From positions 355,001 to 419,000 of the forward strand of contig CAJNDS010002100.1 of assembly GCA_905221605.1 (NCBI GenBank): 64,000 nt of DNA. Reading direction: 5' to 3'. The stretch comes from Symbiodinium natans. Taxonomy: Eukaryota; Sar; Dinophyceae; Suessiales; Symbiodiniaceae. A program made the translations under genes and the position numbers. The notes below the pieces were generated by a model. That model did not search any database and was not told where the DNA came from. It saw nothing but the letters and a program-made list of their open reading frames with translations. Positions 51,128-60,781 of this stretch are shown here, in pieces (within the stretch, counting starts at the first letter, position 1; the number at the start of each line of letters is the position of its first letter).

Positions 51128-51842
51128 GTATGCCATCGAGGCAGATCCGAGACACGAACCCAAAATGCCTGCCGCTCTCGGAGTTTTCCAGAGGGACTTT
51201 CAACATCCATGGGGCTCTACAAGTCAAGGTCTTCTGGGTCATTGTTGCAAATCATTTACACAATAAGGAACAAAAATGATCATTCTGAAATAATTTTCCC
51301 ACAATGGTGCAGTCTAAAGTACTAGACCTCTCCTGCAGGTCGCAAGTACTGAGCACGAGGAACTCAGTGGTCCGGCGCTTGGAGCAATCCCCCACTGCCC
51401 ATTGAGCTTGCTGGGACGCACTGCAAGCCGAGACTCCGAAGCGATGGCCAGAGGCCCTGCCCCTGGAGTGTAGATGTGGGTTTTATAGGGTTTAGGGAGT
51501 TGATTTGATGCTCTCAACCCAGCGATATAAAGCATATTCAACTCCTGCCCGAAGACCTTCAATGAGAAGTCTTCTTACGTGTGCTGAACCTCCAATTGCA
51601 TGTCGGCTAAGACACCCGTTCTCGACATGGTGGGTTGCCATGGTGGCTCCTTTTAGCATCGGAACTCAACAATCTTTCGCCGAATCCGGAACCCTGAGCC
51701 CTGGATCCAAACAGGCTTCGGTCGTAACAACCAGAAAGGGTGACGCACAGGCGGCTGGAAACCCTCGCGACTCCTTACGCCTTAATCAGAGCTGAAGGGT
51801 TATGAACGGGCTCTCAACGGGTTTATCAACGTTCCGCACACC
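51128..51842. other. No confident gene
   Basis: Short open frames only; one GGGTTTAGGG at 51488. Confidence 0.3.
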
Positions 51843-52290
51843 TGAACCCAAACCCGAGCACCGAGACCCCAAACCTTAAACCTTAAACCCCCCAACCCCC
51901 AAAACCCCTAAATCCTACACCCCTCTCCTACACTCCTAAACCCGAACCCCTAAACCCTGTAAACCCTAAACGTTTAAACGACGTTAAACCCTAAACCTGG
52001 CACAAGGGATCCCAGAAAAACCCTAAACCCCTGCAGCTCAAACCCTAAACCCCAAACCCAAAAAACCCTAAACCCCTACACGCCTGAACCCTCTAACACC
52101 AGGCAAGCAGCTCCAAGAGCGACTGGAACGCCCCGAGCTGCGGGCAGCCATCCTCGAGGAGCGGAGCTCGAGTGTTTCTTTTGTTTTGTTGTTTGCTTCT
52201 TGGGGCTTTAGGTTTAGGGTTTGGGGTTTGGGGTTGGGGTTTGGGGTTTCGGGTTTGGGGTTTGGGGTTTGGGGGTTTGTAGGGATTTAG
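51843..52290. repeat. Telomere-like tracts flanking an exon
   Basis: CCCTAAA and CCCCTAAA units at 51843-52095, then the exon at 52103, then TTTAGGG/TTTGGGG units at 52205-52290. Complementary tracts on either side. Confidence 0.85.
52103..52171 (+). CDS. Helical exon candidate
   Basis: After CTCTAACACCAG: KQLQERLERPELRAAILEER, donor GTGTTTC, or a GA donor after CTCGAG that would give phase 0 for the exon at 52533. Coiled-coil-like. Confidence 0.45.
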
Positions 52291-52532
52291 GGTTGTAGGG
52301 GTTTATAGGTTTAGTGTTGTGGGGCATTTAGGTTTATTGTTTTTTTCTTTTTTTTTTTGGGGGGGGGGGCTTTTTTAAGGGCTTTAGGGGTATCGGGTGT
52401 TAGTGTTCAGTGCTTTAGACTTGTCATTCGGACTTTTCCGGTTTAGGGTTTCCAGGGTTCAGGGTTTTGGGGGATGGAGGGTTGCCTTCGTGACGTTCAT
52501 CCATGGGCATTCGTGGGCCCTGGCCCACAAAG

Positions 52533-52619
52533 GGCCTGCAATTTGCAGATCTCCTTGACATCTTATGGAGAGATGCAGGATGCACAGAGCATATGACGGC
52601 ATATGACGAAGAGCACGCA
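52533..52619 (+). CDS. Gene at 52.5 kb, exon a
   Basis: After GGCCCACAAAG: GLQFADLLDILWRDAGCTEH, then MTAYDEEHA; 29 codons, phase 0, donor GTTATT. First of four exons whose phases match without adjustment (52533, 52712, 53039, 53404). Confidence 0.55.
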
Positions 52620-52711
52620 GTTATTCACGAAAGCCCCCATAGAAACCCTAGAAACACCAGAAGCCCTAAGCCCTAAGCCCTAAACCCTTGAAACCCAGAA
52701 GCCCTGAACAG

Positions 52712-52763
52712 GAGATGCACCGATTCACCAATGAGAAAGTGAAGCCCGAGAGGCTGAGGCCTG
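52712..52763 (+). CDS. Gene at 52.5 kb, exon b
   Basis: EMHRFTNEKVKPERLRP, starting in phase 0 after a 92-bp intron with CCCTAAA units, ending in phase 1 at a GC donor (CCTG/GCTAGT). Confidence 0.5.
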
Positions 52764-52812
52764 GCTAGTGTCAATCCTCGCAGACGCCTTAAAACGGGAG
52801 GGGGGGGGGGGT

Positions 52813-52918
52813 TTGGGATGTTGCCCCCTTCTACGAACAGTATCAAACAGTCCTAAATAGGGATTATAGTACCCTCTACTATAATCCCGATTGAGGATTT
52901 AGTCTAAGGGCGATCCAA
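52813..52918. mobile_element. MITE-like element, copy 4, in an intron
   Basis: Ends TTGGGATGTTGCCCCCTT and CTAAGGGCGATCCAA; centre hairpin GGGATTATAGTA...TACTATAATCCC with perfect 12-bp arms. Inner AAACAGTCCTAAAT matches copies 2 and 3. It sits inside the intron 52764-53038. Confidence 0.65.
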
Positions 52919-53038
52919 GGCGGGGGATTCTGCCATACTGTGGGGCTTACTGGAGAATACCCACCCTAAGCACTAATCCCTAAGCCCTAAACCCGAACCC
53001 CTGCACATCCTGGCAAACCCTGCTGCCTCAACTCAAAG

Positions 53039-53102
53039 AGACCCCCGGAAGGATCCTTCCCGTGTCTGTGAAGCCGCTGAGCGATCTCCGCGTTGAGGCC
53101 AG
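53039..53102 (+). CDS. Gene at 52.5 kb, exon c
   Basis: Two bases complete the codon left by exon b, then TPGRILPVSVKPLSDLRVEA, donor AG/GTTTAGG in phase 2. Confidence 0.55.
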
Positions 53103-53403
53103 GTTTAGGCTGCTATCCATTATACGGACCCGGGTTTGGCACGTTTAAGGGTCTTGGGGGGGGGGGGGGTTGGGTATTTAAAGCGTTTTAGCCAAAGTTT
53201 ACCGAACAAGACACGCGGCTACAAGCGTTCATGCCCTTAGCGAAGATGCCAACAACGCTGGTATTTGCCGCAATGTTACTTCTCTATACAACGTATCACG
53301 GAACAAGACATGCGGTCACAGTTTTTTGGCGAAGATGCCCAAACTGCAGCAACATTTTCCCTCTCTAGAACATAAGCACAAGAATGCTGTCGTGACAAAA
53401 CAG

Positions 53404-53614
53404 CATTTTGAAAATCGATGAAAGTTGCACTTCGGTAGTGTCGAAAGCATCCCTGCGCTCACGAAAGCGCAGTGGCAGTGGTGATCTTGAAGATCGACAA
53501 GGCACATCCAGCGAATGCGAGCAGCCAAACCCTCGAGTTTCCACGTTTTCCGGCATCCAACTCCAAAACGACATGTGCAAAACACGCCGGTCCTCAATGG
53601 ATGCGTTATCTTTA
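53404..53614 (+). CDS. Gene at 52.5 kb, exon d
   Basis: One base completes the codon from exon c, then ILKIDESCTSVVSKASLRSR, then SGDLEDRQGTSSECEQPNPR to MDALSL, followed by GTTTAGGG as donor or by the in-frame TAG as stop. S/R/E-rich, probably disordered. Confidence 0.5.
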
Positions 53615-53750
53615 GTTTAGGGTTTGGTTAGGGGTTTAGGATTTAGGCTTAGGGAATTTTTGAGTTTACAGCGTTTTTGGGGGTTGAGGGTTCATAGAGA
53701 TCATAGGGTTTCTTGGGTTCCTTGTGTTTCTAGGGTCTTTAAGTTCATAG

Positions 53751-53863
53751 GAGAGAGTCCCAGCGCTCCGCGTGCGAAGGTGCGCTGGGAGTTTGGTGAG
53801 GTTAAACGCAACGACACCAAGGACCATAGCTACCTGGCCCGGGCCTCTCAGGGAGCATCTTGA
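53751..53863 (+). CDS. Possible terminal exon
   Basis: After AAGTTCATAG: ESPSAPRAKVRWEFGEVKRN, then HSYLARASQGAS and TGA. A second frame is also open here. Phase does not match exon d directly. Confidence 0.4.
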
Positions 53864-54327
53864 TCACTACTCACGGGATTCACGCCCGCGACCCATGTCA
53901 CTACCAAGCTTAGCAAGAGGAGGCAAAGGGTGTAGGTGGCTTCGCGTCCTCGAAACATGTTGTCCCCTATGTACCAGCCATGATGCAGATACGGTGCGAC
54001 GCCCAGGATGGTGCCCTTATCACCTTTGCCGGCCGCTCGCTGCAGGAGGCAGAAATGCAAGGTAGCCATTCACGGACTCCATGTTGAGGCCGCCCCAATG
54101 GTAGCGCTGTAGGGTTCTTAGCCCGTCGTGTTTCAGCGCGGGCTTCAGTGATATGTGTCCGGTGTCCTGAAGCTGCCTCTGGTCAGATCGTCGACTATCG
54201 AGGAGCGCACGGGGTGCCTTGGAGCTGAAGTTTGGGACTATAGTCACTAGCCACTAGCAGTGGAAAGGCTCCTCAGCTCGAGGTTGCTTGCTCTGAGCGT
54301 TGCTTAGGCAGAGGATATCAGAGCCGT

Positions 54328-54801
54328 GTGCCATGCATCAAGTTCTCATTATCCATTGCTGACAAAGCTGCCGGCACGTCTTTTGCAACCCGAAGCCCCA
54401 ACCCTGTAAACAATCAAAACCTGGACCCGGAAACCACTGTTCGTGGCTCAAAGGTGCGCGTCGTTCACAACGGCGTGGTGGACTACGAAGGAATGTGGGT
54501 GGGCCCTGCCTGCGGCCGAAGCTTCGATCCTGCATGTGCTGAGCACTGCTGCGAGCTGTCAAGGGTTTTCAGTTTCAGGACCCACTGCGCAGCGCACCGG
54601 ATTCAGTGGGATCTTGCTAAGGTTGGAGTCAGTGATGCCTCAGACGGTGCGATCAAGCACGCAGGCCGCAATCGGGAACGTGCTGGACCTGCAACCTGTG
54701 CCCCCCCGTGCCCCTGTGCCACACCCCACATTTTCTGGATACGCCAAGTTGACAGCCCTGAGAAGAATCGTCGCTGCTTCTGCAGGGTTGGTGTTGGATG
54801 A
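54328..54801 (+). CDS. Cys-containing hypothetical protein segment
   Basis: Open frame with natural stretches PETTVRGSKVRVVHNGVVDY, EGMWVGPACGRSFDPACAEH and CATPHIFWIRQVDSPEKNRR. No ATG at its left end. The frame shifted by one is natural from 54610 (VMPQTVRSSTQAAIGNVLDL) to TGA at 54851, so alternative splicing or a wrong choice is possible. No family recognised. Confidence 0.4.
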   Translation: MPCIKFSLSIADKAAGTSFATRSPNPVNNQNLDPETTVRGSKVRVVHNGVVDYEGMWVGPACGRSFDPACAEHCCELSRVFSFRTHCAAHRIQWDLAKVGVSDASDGAIKHAGRNRERAGPATCAPPCPCATPHIFWIRQVDSPEKNRRCFCRVGVG

Positions 54802-55101
54802 GCTGCCTCGAATCGGGACACGAACGTTCGAGGCTCCATGCGATCATGGCTGAAAACTCTCCAACATGTGGTCTTGGCCGCTCCGACTGAAGGGTCACAC
54901 CGTCTTTATCTTCATCCGGGTTTTTCAAGTGTAAGAAAATCAACTTGGCTCTTGACCCTTTCCTTGTTGCAAGAGAGAGAGACTGAGAATCGCTCAAGTT
55001 GTCCAAATGCAGCATCGCGCTCCGCAGGGTGCTGCTGTCACCCAGTCATCGAGAGAATCGGGCATCCAAAATCCGTAAAGTTTTGCGAGTCCACACCGCA
55101 G

Positions 55102-55212
55102 GTCCAGCTAGAACGACTGCCGCCTTCCACCACAGCAGCTGAGCTGGGTTTTGGATGTTTCTTGACACATGTGCCTTTTCCTGCTCGGCTTATTCAGAAT
55201 ATCAAGAGGTAA
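55102..55212 (+). CDS. Terminal exon candidate
   Basis: After TCCACACCGCAG: VQLERLPPSTTAAELGFGCF to LIQNIKR and TAA. Function unknown. Confidence 0.35.
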   Translation, partial: VQLERLPPSTTAAELGFGCFLTHVPFPARLIQNIKR

Positions 55213-55491
55213 TTACACTTGAGCACGGTCCGACACTCTTGCCGCCTCATTGCCTGAGATCTTCCATCCTTTACCGTCCCAGGACATCTTTGTGATCGTG
55301 TCATCCCCGTCTGGAAGGGAGCTCAGCAAGTGACCCGCTGGCGACCTCAGAATTTGTGATCTGTTTTTTTTTTTTCCATGCTTTATCGGATCCCTATACT
55401 GCTTCGCACGGCTCTCATGCTCGTGGGATGATGGTGGCTGCTATCTTTGCCCCGAGGGATGTGCCCACCGGGGGGCCCTCCCGAATGGCAG

Positions 55492-55682
55492 GTACAACAA
55501 CATCACCGTATCCCTCAGCTCGGGACATCAGGATCCCCGGCCATGATGTCGTCGATCCAACATGCCTGCACGCCAAGACCCGAAGCCGTAAACCTACGGA
55601 AGATCGCAGGTGTCGACTCCTTGCCTCTTGAAGTCAAAGCCATCGCCGGCACCCCAAGCGCCAAGTCCTCCATCTGTCTAGG
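55492..55682 (+). CDS. Gene at 55.5 kb, exon a
   Basis: After CCCGAATGGCAG: VQQHHRIPQLGTSGSPAMMS, then NLRKIAGVDSLPLEVKAIAG to KSSICL, ending in phase 2 at GTGTTGG. TTTAGGG units fill 55715-55850 directly downstream. Joined by phase to 57039. No family recognised. Confidence 0.5.
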
Positions 55683-55714
55683 GTGTTGGGGTTCCCGTGT
55701 GCCGGGGATAACTG

Positions 55715-55850
55715 GGGTTCAGGGTTTAGGGTTGTACAGTAGGGGTTTTAGGGTTTTTAGGGCTTTTAGGGTTTTAGGGTTTAGGGTTTAGGGTAATCGA
55801 GTTTAGGGTAATCGAGTTTAGGGTAATCGAGTTTAGGGTTTAGGGTGTAG
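55715..55850. repeat. TTTAGGG-type tract
   Basis: TTTAGGG units plus three copies of GGGTAATCGAGTTTA, at the 5' side of the intron that holds satellite C. Confidence 0.8.
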
Positions 55851-56185
55851 AGTCTAGTGTTACGGGGCACAGCTCGACTTTCAGGTCTCCCGGCGTCGTG
55901 TTCTGCCGACTCTTCAAGCAAGGTCTCCCCGGCTGCAGAAAGGGAAGGGAGTCTGGGCATGCTGACGACTCAAGAGAGTACTTCACCTCGCTTCGTGGCT
56001 GTTGTTGTTCATAGGAATCATATCGAAGCCTTGTGTGCGCGTTCAAGATGCATGGAGCATGGAGCATTTGGCGTCGCACCATACTCTTGGCTTGTTTCCT
56101 ACCTCTGAAAAGTGGTGTGTGGGTGTGTGTGTGTGTGTGTGTGTGTGTCCATTTTGTCAAGGACTGATAGGTAGTGTCCAATCCG

Positions 56186-57030
56186 GGGCACTGCGCGCTG
56201 CGCTGAACCAAGAAAGCCCAAAAGCAGGCCAGCTGATGCTCATGATGCTCGCTTCGCGGTGCGCTGATTTTGTCCATCACTGGGGCACCGGGCGCCGCGG
56301 TGAACGAGGAAAGAGCTAGCAGCTAAGCCTGTGGAGCCCAAAAGCAGGCCAGCTGATGCTCATGATGCTCGCCACCCGGTGCGCTGATTTTGTCCATCAC
56401 TGGGGGCACCGGGCGCCGCTGTGAACGAAGAAAGAGCTAGCAGCTAGCCTGTGGAGCCCAAAAGCAGGCCAACTGATGCTCATGATGCTCGCCTCCCGGT
56501 GCGCTGATTTTGTCCATCACTGGGGCACCGGGCGCCGCGGTGAACGAAGAATTCAGAAAGAGCTAGCAGCTAGCCTGTGGAGCCCAAAAGCAGGCCAGCT
56601 GATGCTCATGATGCTCGCCTCCCGGCGCGCTGATTTTGTCCATCACTGGGGCACCGGGCGCCGCGGTGAACGAAGAAAGAGGACGAAAGAGCTAGCAGCT
56701 AGCCTGCGGAGCCCAAAAGCAGGCCAGCTGATGCTGATGATGCTCGCCTCCCGGCGGGCTGATTTTGTCCATCACTGGGGCACCGCTCGCCGCGGTGAAC
56801 GACGAAAGCTGGCAGCTAGCCTGTGGAGCCCAAAGGCAGGCCATGTGGAGCCAAAGCAGGCCAGCTGATGCTCATGATGCTCGCTTCCCAGTGCGCTGAT
56901 TTTGTCCATCACTGGGGCACCGGGCGCCGCGGTGAACGAAGAAAGAGCTAGCAGCTAGCCTGTGGAGCCCAAAGGCAGGCCATGTGGAGCCAAAGCAGGC
57001 CAGCTGATGCTCATGATGCTCGCCTCCCGA
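56186..57030 (+). repeat. Satellite C, ~120-140-bp tandem array
   Basis: Seven units. Landmarks: CCAGCTGATGCTCATGATGC, TCGCCTCCCGGTGCGCTG, ATTTTGTCCATCACTGGGGC, ACCGGGCGCCGCGGTGAACG, AGCTAGCAGCTAGCCTGTGG. A (GT) run at 56116-56148 precedes it. The last unit breaks at CGCCTCCCGATGGGCCAG, and exon 57039 begins right there, so the array end supplies the acceptor. Confidence 0.9.
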
Positions 57031-57038
57031 TGGGCCAG

Positions 57039-57095
57039 GGAGTTTGACAAGGCGCTCCTCCGCGCGCGTGCGCTGGGCCTGGACCTGGATGCTAG
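57039..57095 (+). CDS. Gene at 55.5 kb, exon b
   Basis: One base completes the codon from exon a, then EFDKALLRARALGLDLDA, donor AG/GTTTAGA in phase 2. Acceptor TGGGCCAG lies at the end of satellite C. Confidence 0.5.
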
Positions 57096-57180
57096 GTTTA
57101 GACTTTGTCAAGTCCTTTGGCTCTGGAAACAAAAAATCGCAATTCGCCCAGAACCCACGAGCCATGGGTTACATTTCCAG

Positions 57181-57247
57181 GATCCTCAGAGCGCTACACA
57201 CATGCCAAGTTTCTGTGATCTTCGATCATTCTTGGGACGCGAGCCAG
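57181..57247 (+). CDS. Gene at 55.5 kb, exon c
   Basis: Acceptor TTACATTTCCAG; one base completes the codon, then ILRALHTCQVSVIFDHSWDA to SQ, donor CAG/GTACGA in phase 0. Confidence 0.5.
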
Positions 57248-57275
57248 GTACGATGTGGAAGTTGGGGGCCTGCAG

Positions 57276-57494
57276 GCACTTCTAAGGGCTCGTAAGGTCT
57301 TAATGGATGAGGTCTTTGGGGCTTGGGAAAGCAACGGACAGCCCCTGGGATGCTCTTGGAGGAAAGGGCGTGTTTCGAGGGATTCCCATTCTGAAGTGCA
57401 GAAGTTACAGAAGTGTGACTTGCCAAGAGTGTATGGCCAGAGCCCTGTTAGAGGAGTCCGACCAATGGTGGCTGTCACGACTTCCGCCCCGTGA
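57276..57494 (+). CDS. Gene at 55.5 kb, exon d
   Basis: Acceptor GGGGGCCTGCAG; ALLRARKVLMDEVFGAWESN, then a polar stretch to TGA at the end. It may end earlier at GTCTTAATG after CGTAAG. Phase 0 as required. Confidence 0.45.
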   Translation, partial: ALLRARKVLMDEVFGAWESNGQPLGCSWRKGRVSRDSHSEVQKLQKCDLPRVYGQSPVRGVRPMVAVTTSAP

Positions 57495-59364
57495 TCGACA
57501 GCAGGGGGCTTTGTCAACCTAAATCTCAACTTCGTCTTGGATGGGTTTTGACTACAGTACAGCAACGAGTGATTAGACCCTTCTGTGGAAGCCCAATGCA
57601 GCTCCACAGACTTCCTGAGGCCTTCGTGCAATCCAAGCGCAGACCCACCCAAATGCAGATCAGGCGCAGACGTGGCTTTTGGATTTGGGGCGGGGCCTAG
57701 GTTCAGCGGCTCTTGTGGGACTTGGTTGGAGAGACCCTCGGAAGGGGCTCTGGAGATTGCAGAGCAAAGGGGGCTTCCGGCTTGGGGTACCCGAAACCCT
57801 GTGCTTGAGCCGAGTCTTGCCAGATCTCCTTGGGATGTCAGTCTGGGCGATTGCAGAGGAAGCCCGGTTCCCGGCGCGAAGGGTCAAGGGGTTTTTAAAA
57901 TTGCTTTCGGGTTTATATGACTTTTTGATATAGGGTTGTCGGGGGTGTTGGGGGGCAGGGGGGTGTTCACGTAAATGGTTCGAGGAAGCAAACGCTCCCG
58001 AAAGCTCGAGTAGATGTTGAGGTGTCTCGCTTGCTGCCAATCGCTCATAGTGAGCCGATGCTGTGCTGTTACGGTACTCTACTTTGGCCACTAATTACAG
58101 GTCATTTCTTCAATGATACAGTGTGTGACATAATTGTAAACGCTTGCGTGCGCCGCCTCGGCAGCCGGCCCACAGGAAAGGAGGAAAGAGCGGCTCAAAA
58201 AAAGGGGAGGGGGGGTCAAGAAAGGGTAGGGTCCCATTTGGAGCGCCTCTATAGGAGCCGCCGACAGGCGGGCCCCACAGGGCGGGGGGGGGGGGGGGGG
58301 GGGGGGGGGTGCGTCACAAAATTTGGCGTGAGGGGGTTGGGTAGGGGGGAAATAGACCGGATGAGTGTTTGCTTGTTCCAAACGCTTCTCGGCAGGAAGC
58401 CGAGGCGAAATAATACAGAATATACCAACATGAAATTCAAAATCGGCAAAATTCAGAACCATTCCTAAACATTTTGATTTCCAATCAAGTTTCACGAAGC
58501 CAAAATGTACTCCCATGAACACCACAACTGCGGCCTTGAAGCAGCGACTGTACTGGCCCAAAGCCATCCAAAGCCCGGAGAGCTTGCAAGCTTCAGAGTC
58601 AGGTTGCTGCCGCTCCAGGAAGTCCGCAACAAGTGCCCCGGCAGCACGTGCCGGCAGCATCCGCATACCGGTTCGGTAGGGATGCTTTGCAAAAGTCCCA
58701 GTTGGAGTTGCTGAGCCAGCCGCTGGATCGTGACTGCGCTTGGTCCTAAGTTACATGCTGTGTCGCATCAGGGGTATGGCCCTGGAGCGCCAGCTTTCCA
58801 CTGGTTCCGTGTCCAGCACGGGCCCCGGGAAACAGCTCACGAGGTAAGAGGCACCACACCGGTGCTAAACGAGCACTTGAAACTGTCTGCTTAGACGCGG
58901 GCCCAACATCACAAGCACATAGATGCTATGCGAAAGGGTTGATAGAACATAGAATATCCTGCATCAGTAAGCCGAGCGTCATGGAGGCAACGGCAGCAGA
59001 CTCGATTGAATGATTCTAAGGACTTGATAGCCATATAGGCCGACAATGGCCGACAGGATTATAAATAGTATAATCGGAGCGTAATCTCTTGATCAGGTTT
59101 GTCCTCGATAGACCTTGGCGCCGGAACTAGGAAATATTGGGCTTGTAAACAGAGGGATTCTTTTGGGGGGGTACTCCTGGGAGAAGTGGGGGGGGAAAGG
59201 TCTCCTGGCTTGGTCCACGGAGAAGCGTCCGAACTCTCGCAGGCCGAGTCCCAGCATCCATGGGGTGAGTTTTGATTGGGGGGTTTACGAAAATCAGCGA
59301 CAATTGACCCCCCAAATAGTTGGATTCCCTTACAATAAGGGCCCCAATAAGCAATAAGGTACCC
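57495..59364. other. Mostly non-coding with one exon candidate
   Basis: An exon candidate lies at 57770-57882 (listed separately). A run of about 29 G at 58280-58309, further G runs near 59165, and an ATTCCCTTA..ATAAGGG hairpin near 59320 are present. Open frames at 58022-58714 occur on both strands with no splice support. Confidence 0.35.
57770..57882 (+). CDS. Hydrophobic exon candidate
   Basis: After AGAGCAAAG: GFRLGVPETLCLSRVLPDLL, then GMSVWAIAEEARFPARR, donor GTCAAGG. Possibly a later exon of the 55.5-kb gene. Confidence 0.4.
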
Positions 59365-59796
59365 CTAAGTCGGAAACCCCCATTTCGGGGCTGGCTCCTG
59401 AGGGCCTTCGAGCTTCGAGGCTTTTGATGGGCTTACGGTTGCTTTTGATTCGTCTCGTGCGCCATCGCCGAAGCACATCCTCGGTTTGTCCGAAGCAAGG
59501 CCGTAGCTCCAAGTGCAGTGAAGTGCTACAGAGGTTTGCAAATGGTTTGCCAGATCAAGTCCGTGGGCAGGTTCTCGATGGGGGGATCTGAGTGAGCGCT
59601 TCAAGCTGCCCCGAACCCTTAAGCATGACATGACTGTGATCAGAAGCCTGCAGCAGTCCGAAACAGGTTCCATGGTAAGGGTGGTGCGGGCAGCACCCAG
59701 TAATGCAGCCAGCTCGAACGTGAACACCGCGTTCTGTACATAGGCTGCGACATAGGCTGCTAGGGGGCTGCGATGGGGAAAAGCAAGCTCTGTCAA
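59365..59796 (-). CDS. Minus-strand ORF, unknown
   Basis: 143 codons open to TAG; begins after an AG in ATATTGACAG, so it may be a terminal exon. Contains AYVAAYVQNAVFTFELAALL and DCCRLLITVMSCLRV, partly hydrophobic, then a polar tail. No long plus-strand frame competes here. Confidence 0.45.
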   Translation of the reverse strand: MTELAFPHRSPLAAYVAAYVQNAVFTFELAALLGAARTTLTMEPVSDCCRLLITVMSCLRVRGSLKRSLRSPHREPAHGLDLANHLQTSVALHCTWSYGLASDKPRMCFGDGARDESKATVSPSKASKLEGPQEPAPKWGFPT

Positions 59797-60117
59797 TATC
59801 GGTTGGGCAAGCTTGGATGTATACAGGGGTCACTTGAATAGCTTCTTGTACATCCCAGAAGCCGAAGCGGAGTGGCAGTTAGTATTTTTATCTCACGTGT
59901 GAGGAATCAAAGCGTTGGGTGCTTTCGGGGAATTGCTTTTGTGATGACCAGCGGCGTCGGGTGGTGCTCAAGGTTTCGGCAGGTTCGACAAACAGTGGCC
60001 TATATATGCCAGCAGTAGCAATAGTCGGCAGGCTTTGCATCTCCGATTGTCCTGGGCCCAATAAGAACTGGGGCTAGGGTTTTAGGGCTTAGAGCTGAGC
60101 TAGAGGTTTAAGGCCCC
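59797..60117. other. Upstream region of the beta-propeller gene
   Basis: No exon seen. TATATATGCC near 60000 and a TTTAGGG-like unit at 60078 only. Confidence 0.35.
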
Positions 60118-60231
60118 ATGTTGCAAGCGGTGCTCTGCGCTTTGTGGCCTCTTCTGGCCAGCAGCGCGGTTACCTGGGCCTGGACGAAGCAGAACGGCGG
60201 CACGGGAGGAGAAAACTGGAGAGCTCTCAAG
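60118..60231 (+). CDS. SBBP beta-propeller gene, exon 1
   Basis: ATG at 60118 opens a signal peptide (MLQAVLCALWPLLASSAVTW), then the end of a repeat (WTKQNGGTGGENWRALK). The donor consistent with phase is GA (AAG/GAGCGG), a type known in dinoflagellates. A GT at 60254 gives the wrong phase. The protein is predicted to be secreted or on the cell surface. SBBP repeats form beta-propeller blades; ligand unknown. The gene runs off the right edge. Confidence 0.6.
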
Positions 60232-60332
60232 GAGCGGTCAGGGCCTTCATCAGGTGCTTTAGGCGTTTAGGGTTTAGGGCCTGGGTTCCTAGAACTGGGC
60301 GAAAGAGTTTTTGCAGCCTGGTATTACCTCAG

Positions 60333-60524
60333 GTGGATGGCAGTGGCAACATTATTGCAGGAGGAGCCTCATTAAGCGACTCTGTTGACGGCGCAACGAA
60401 CACCGGCAACCCCAACTCATGGGACGCTCTCATCGCAAAATACTCAAGCACCGGGGTGCAGCAGTGGATCATCCAGTATGGCACCCCTTCATCTTCGCAG
60501 CTGGACGAGTGCCTCGCCTTGGAG
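60333..60524 (+). CDS. SBBP beta-propeller gene, exon 2 (blade)
   Basis: 64 codons, phase 0: VDGSGNIIAGGASLSDSVDG, DALIAKYSSTGVQQWIIQYG, ending DECLALE. Acceptor ATTACCTCAG, donor GC (GAG/GCACAG). The D-G-S-G-N-I-I-A-G start and K-Y-S-S-T-G-x-Q-W middle are SBBP hallmarks. Confidence 0.75.
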
Positions 60525-60652
60525 GCACAGGGCATCATGGGATATCGTGGGGCTGTCTCTGCAAATCTGCAAAGTCCTAATTCTGGCTGAGTCGGGCTCT
60601 AGTTTTCAATTGACGTTTGATACCTTTCCTTGAGCATAAATGGTTCCAAGAG

Positions 60653-60781
60653 GTGGACAACAGCGACAACATCTACTGCGCAGGGGCGCTTGATGGCCAT
60701 CCCGAACTCATGCGCTTCTCGAGCAGTGGTGGTTTTCAGTGGAAGGCGACATTTTCTCAGGGGACTCTCCGAGCGGTAAAG
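60653..60781 (+). CDS. SBBP gene, exon 3 (short blade)
   Basis: 43 codons, phase 0: VDNSDNIYCAGALDGHPELM, RFSSSGGFQWKATFSQGT, ending RAVK. Shorter than the others because the loop after the first strand is reduced. GC donor (AAG/GCAGGG). Confidence 0.7.

Noticed and set aside
45415-57030. Possible CRISPR arrays
   Set aside because: Units are contiguous tandem repeats without unique spacers or cas genes, in a eukaryotic context.
58280-58309. 29-base G run as a regulatory element
   Set aside because: Long G/C homopolymers recur across the window and may be partly assembly or slippage artefacts.
60254-60255. GT donor for propeller exon 1
   Set aside because: It would leave the wrong phase for exon 2; the GA at 60232 keeps the SBBP repeat in frame.
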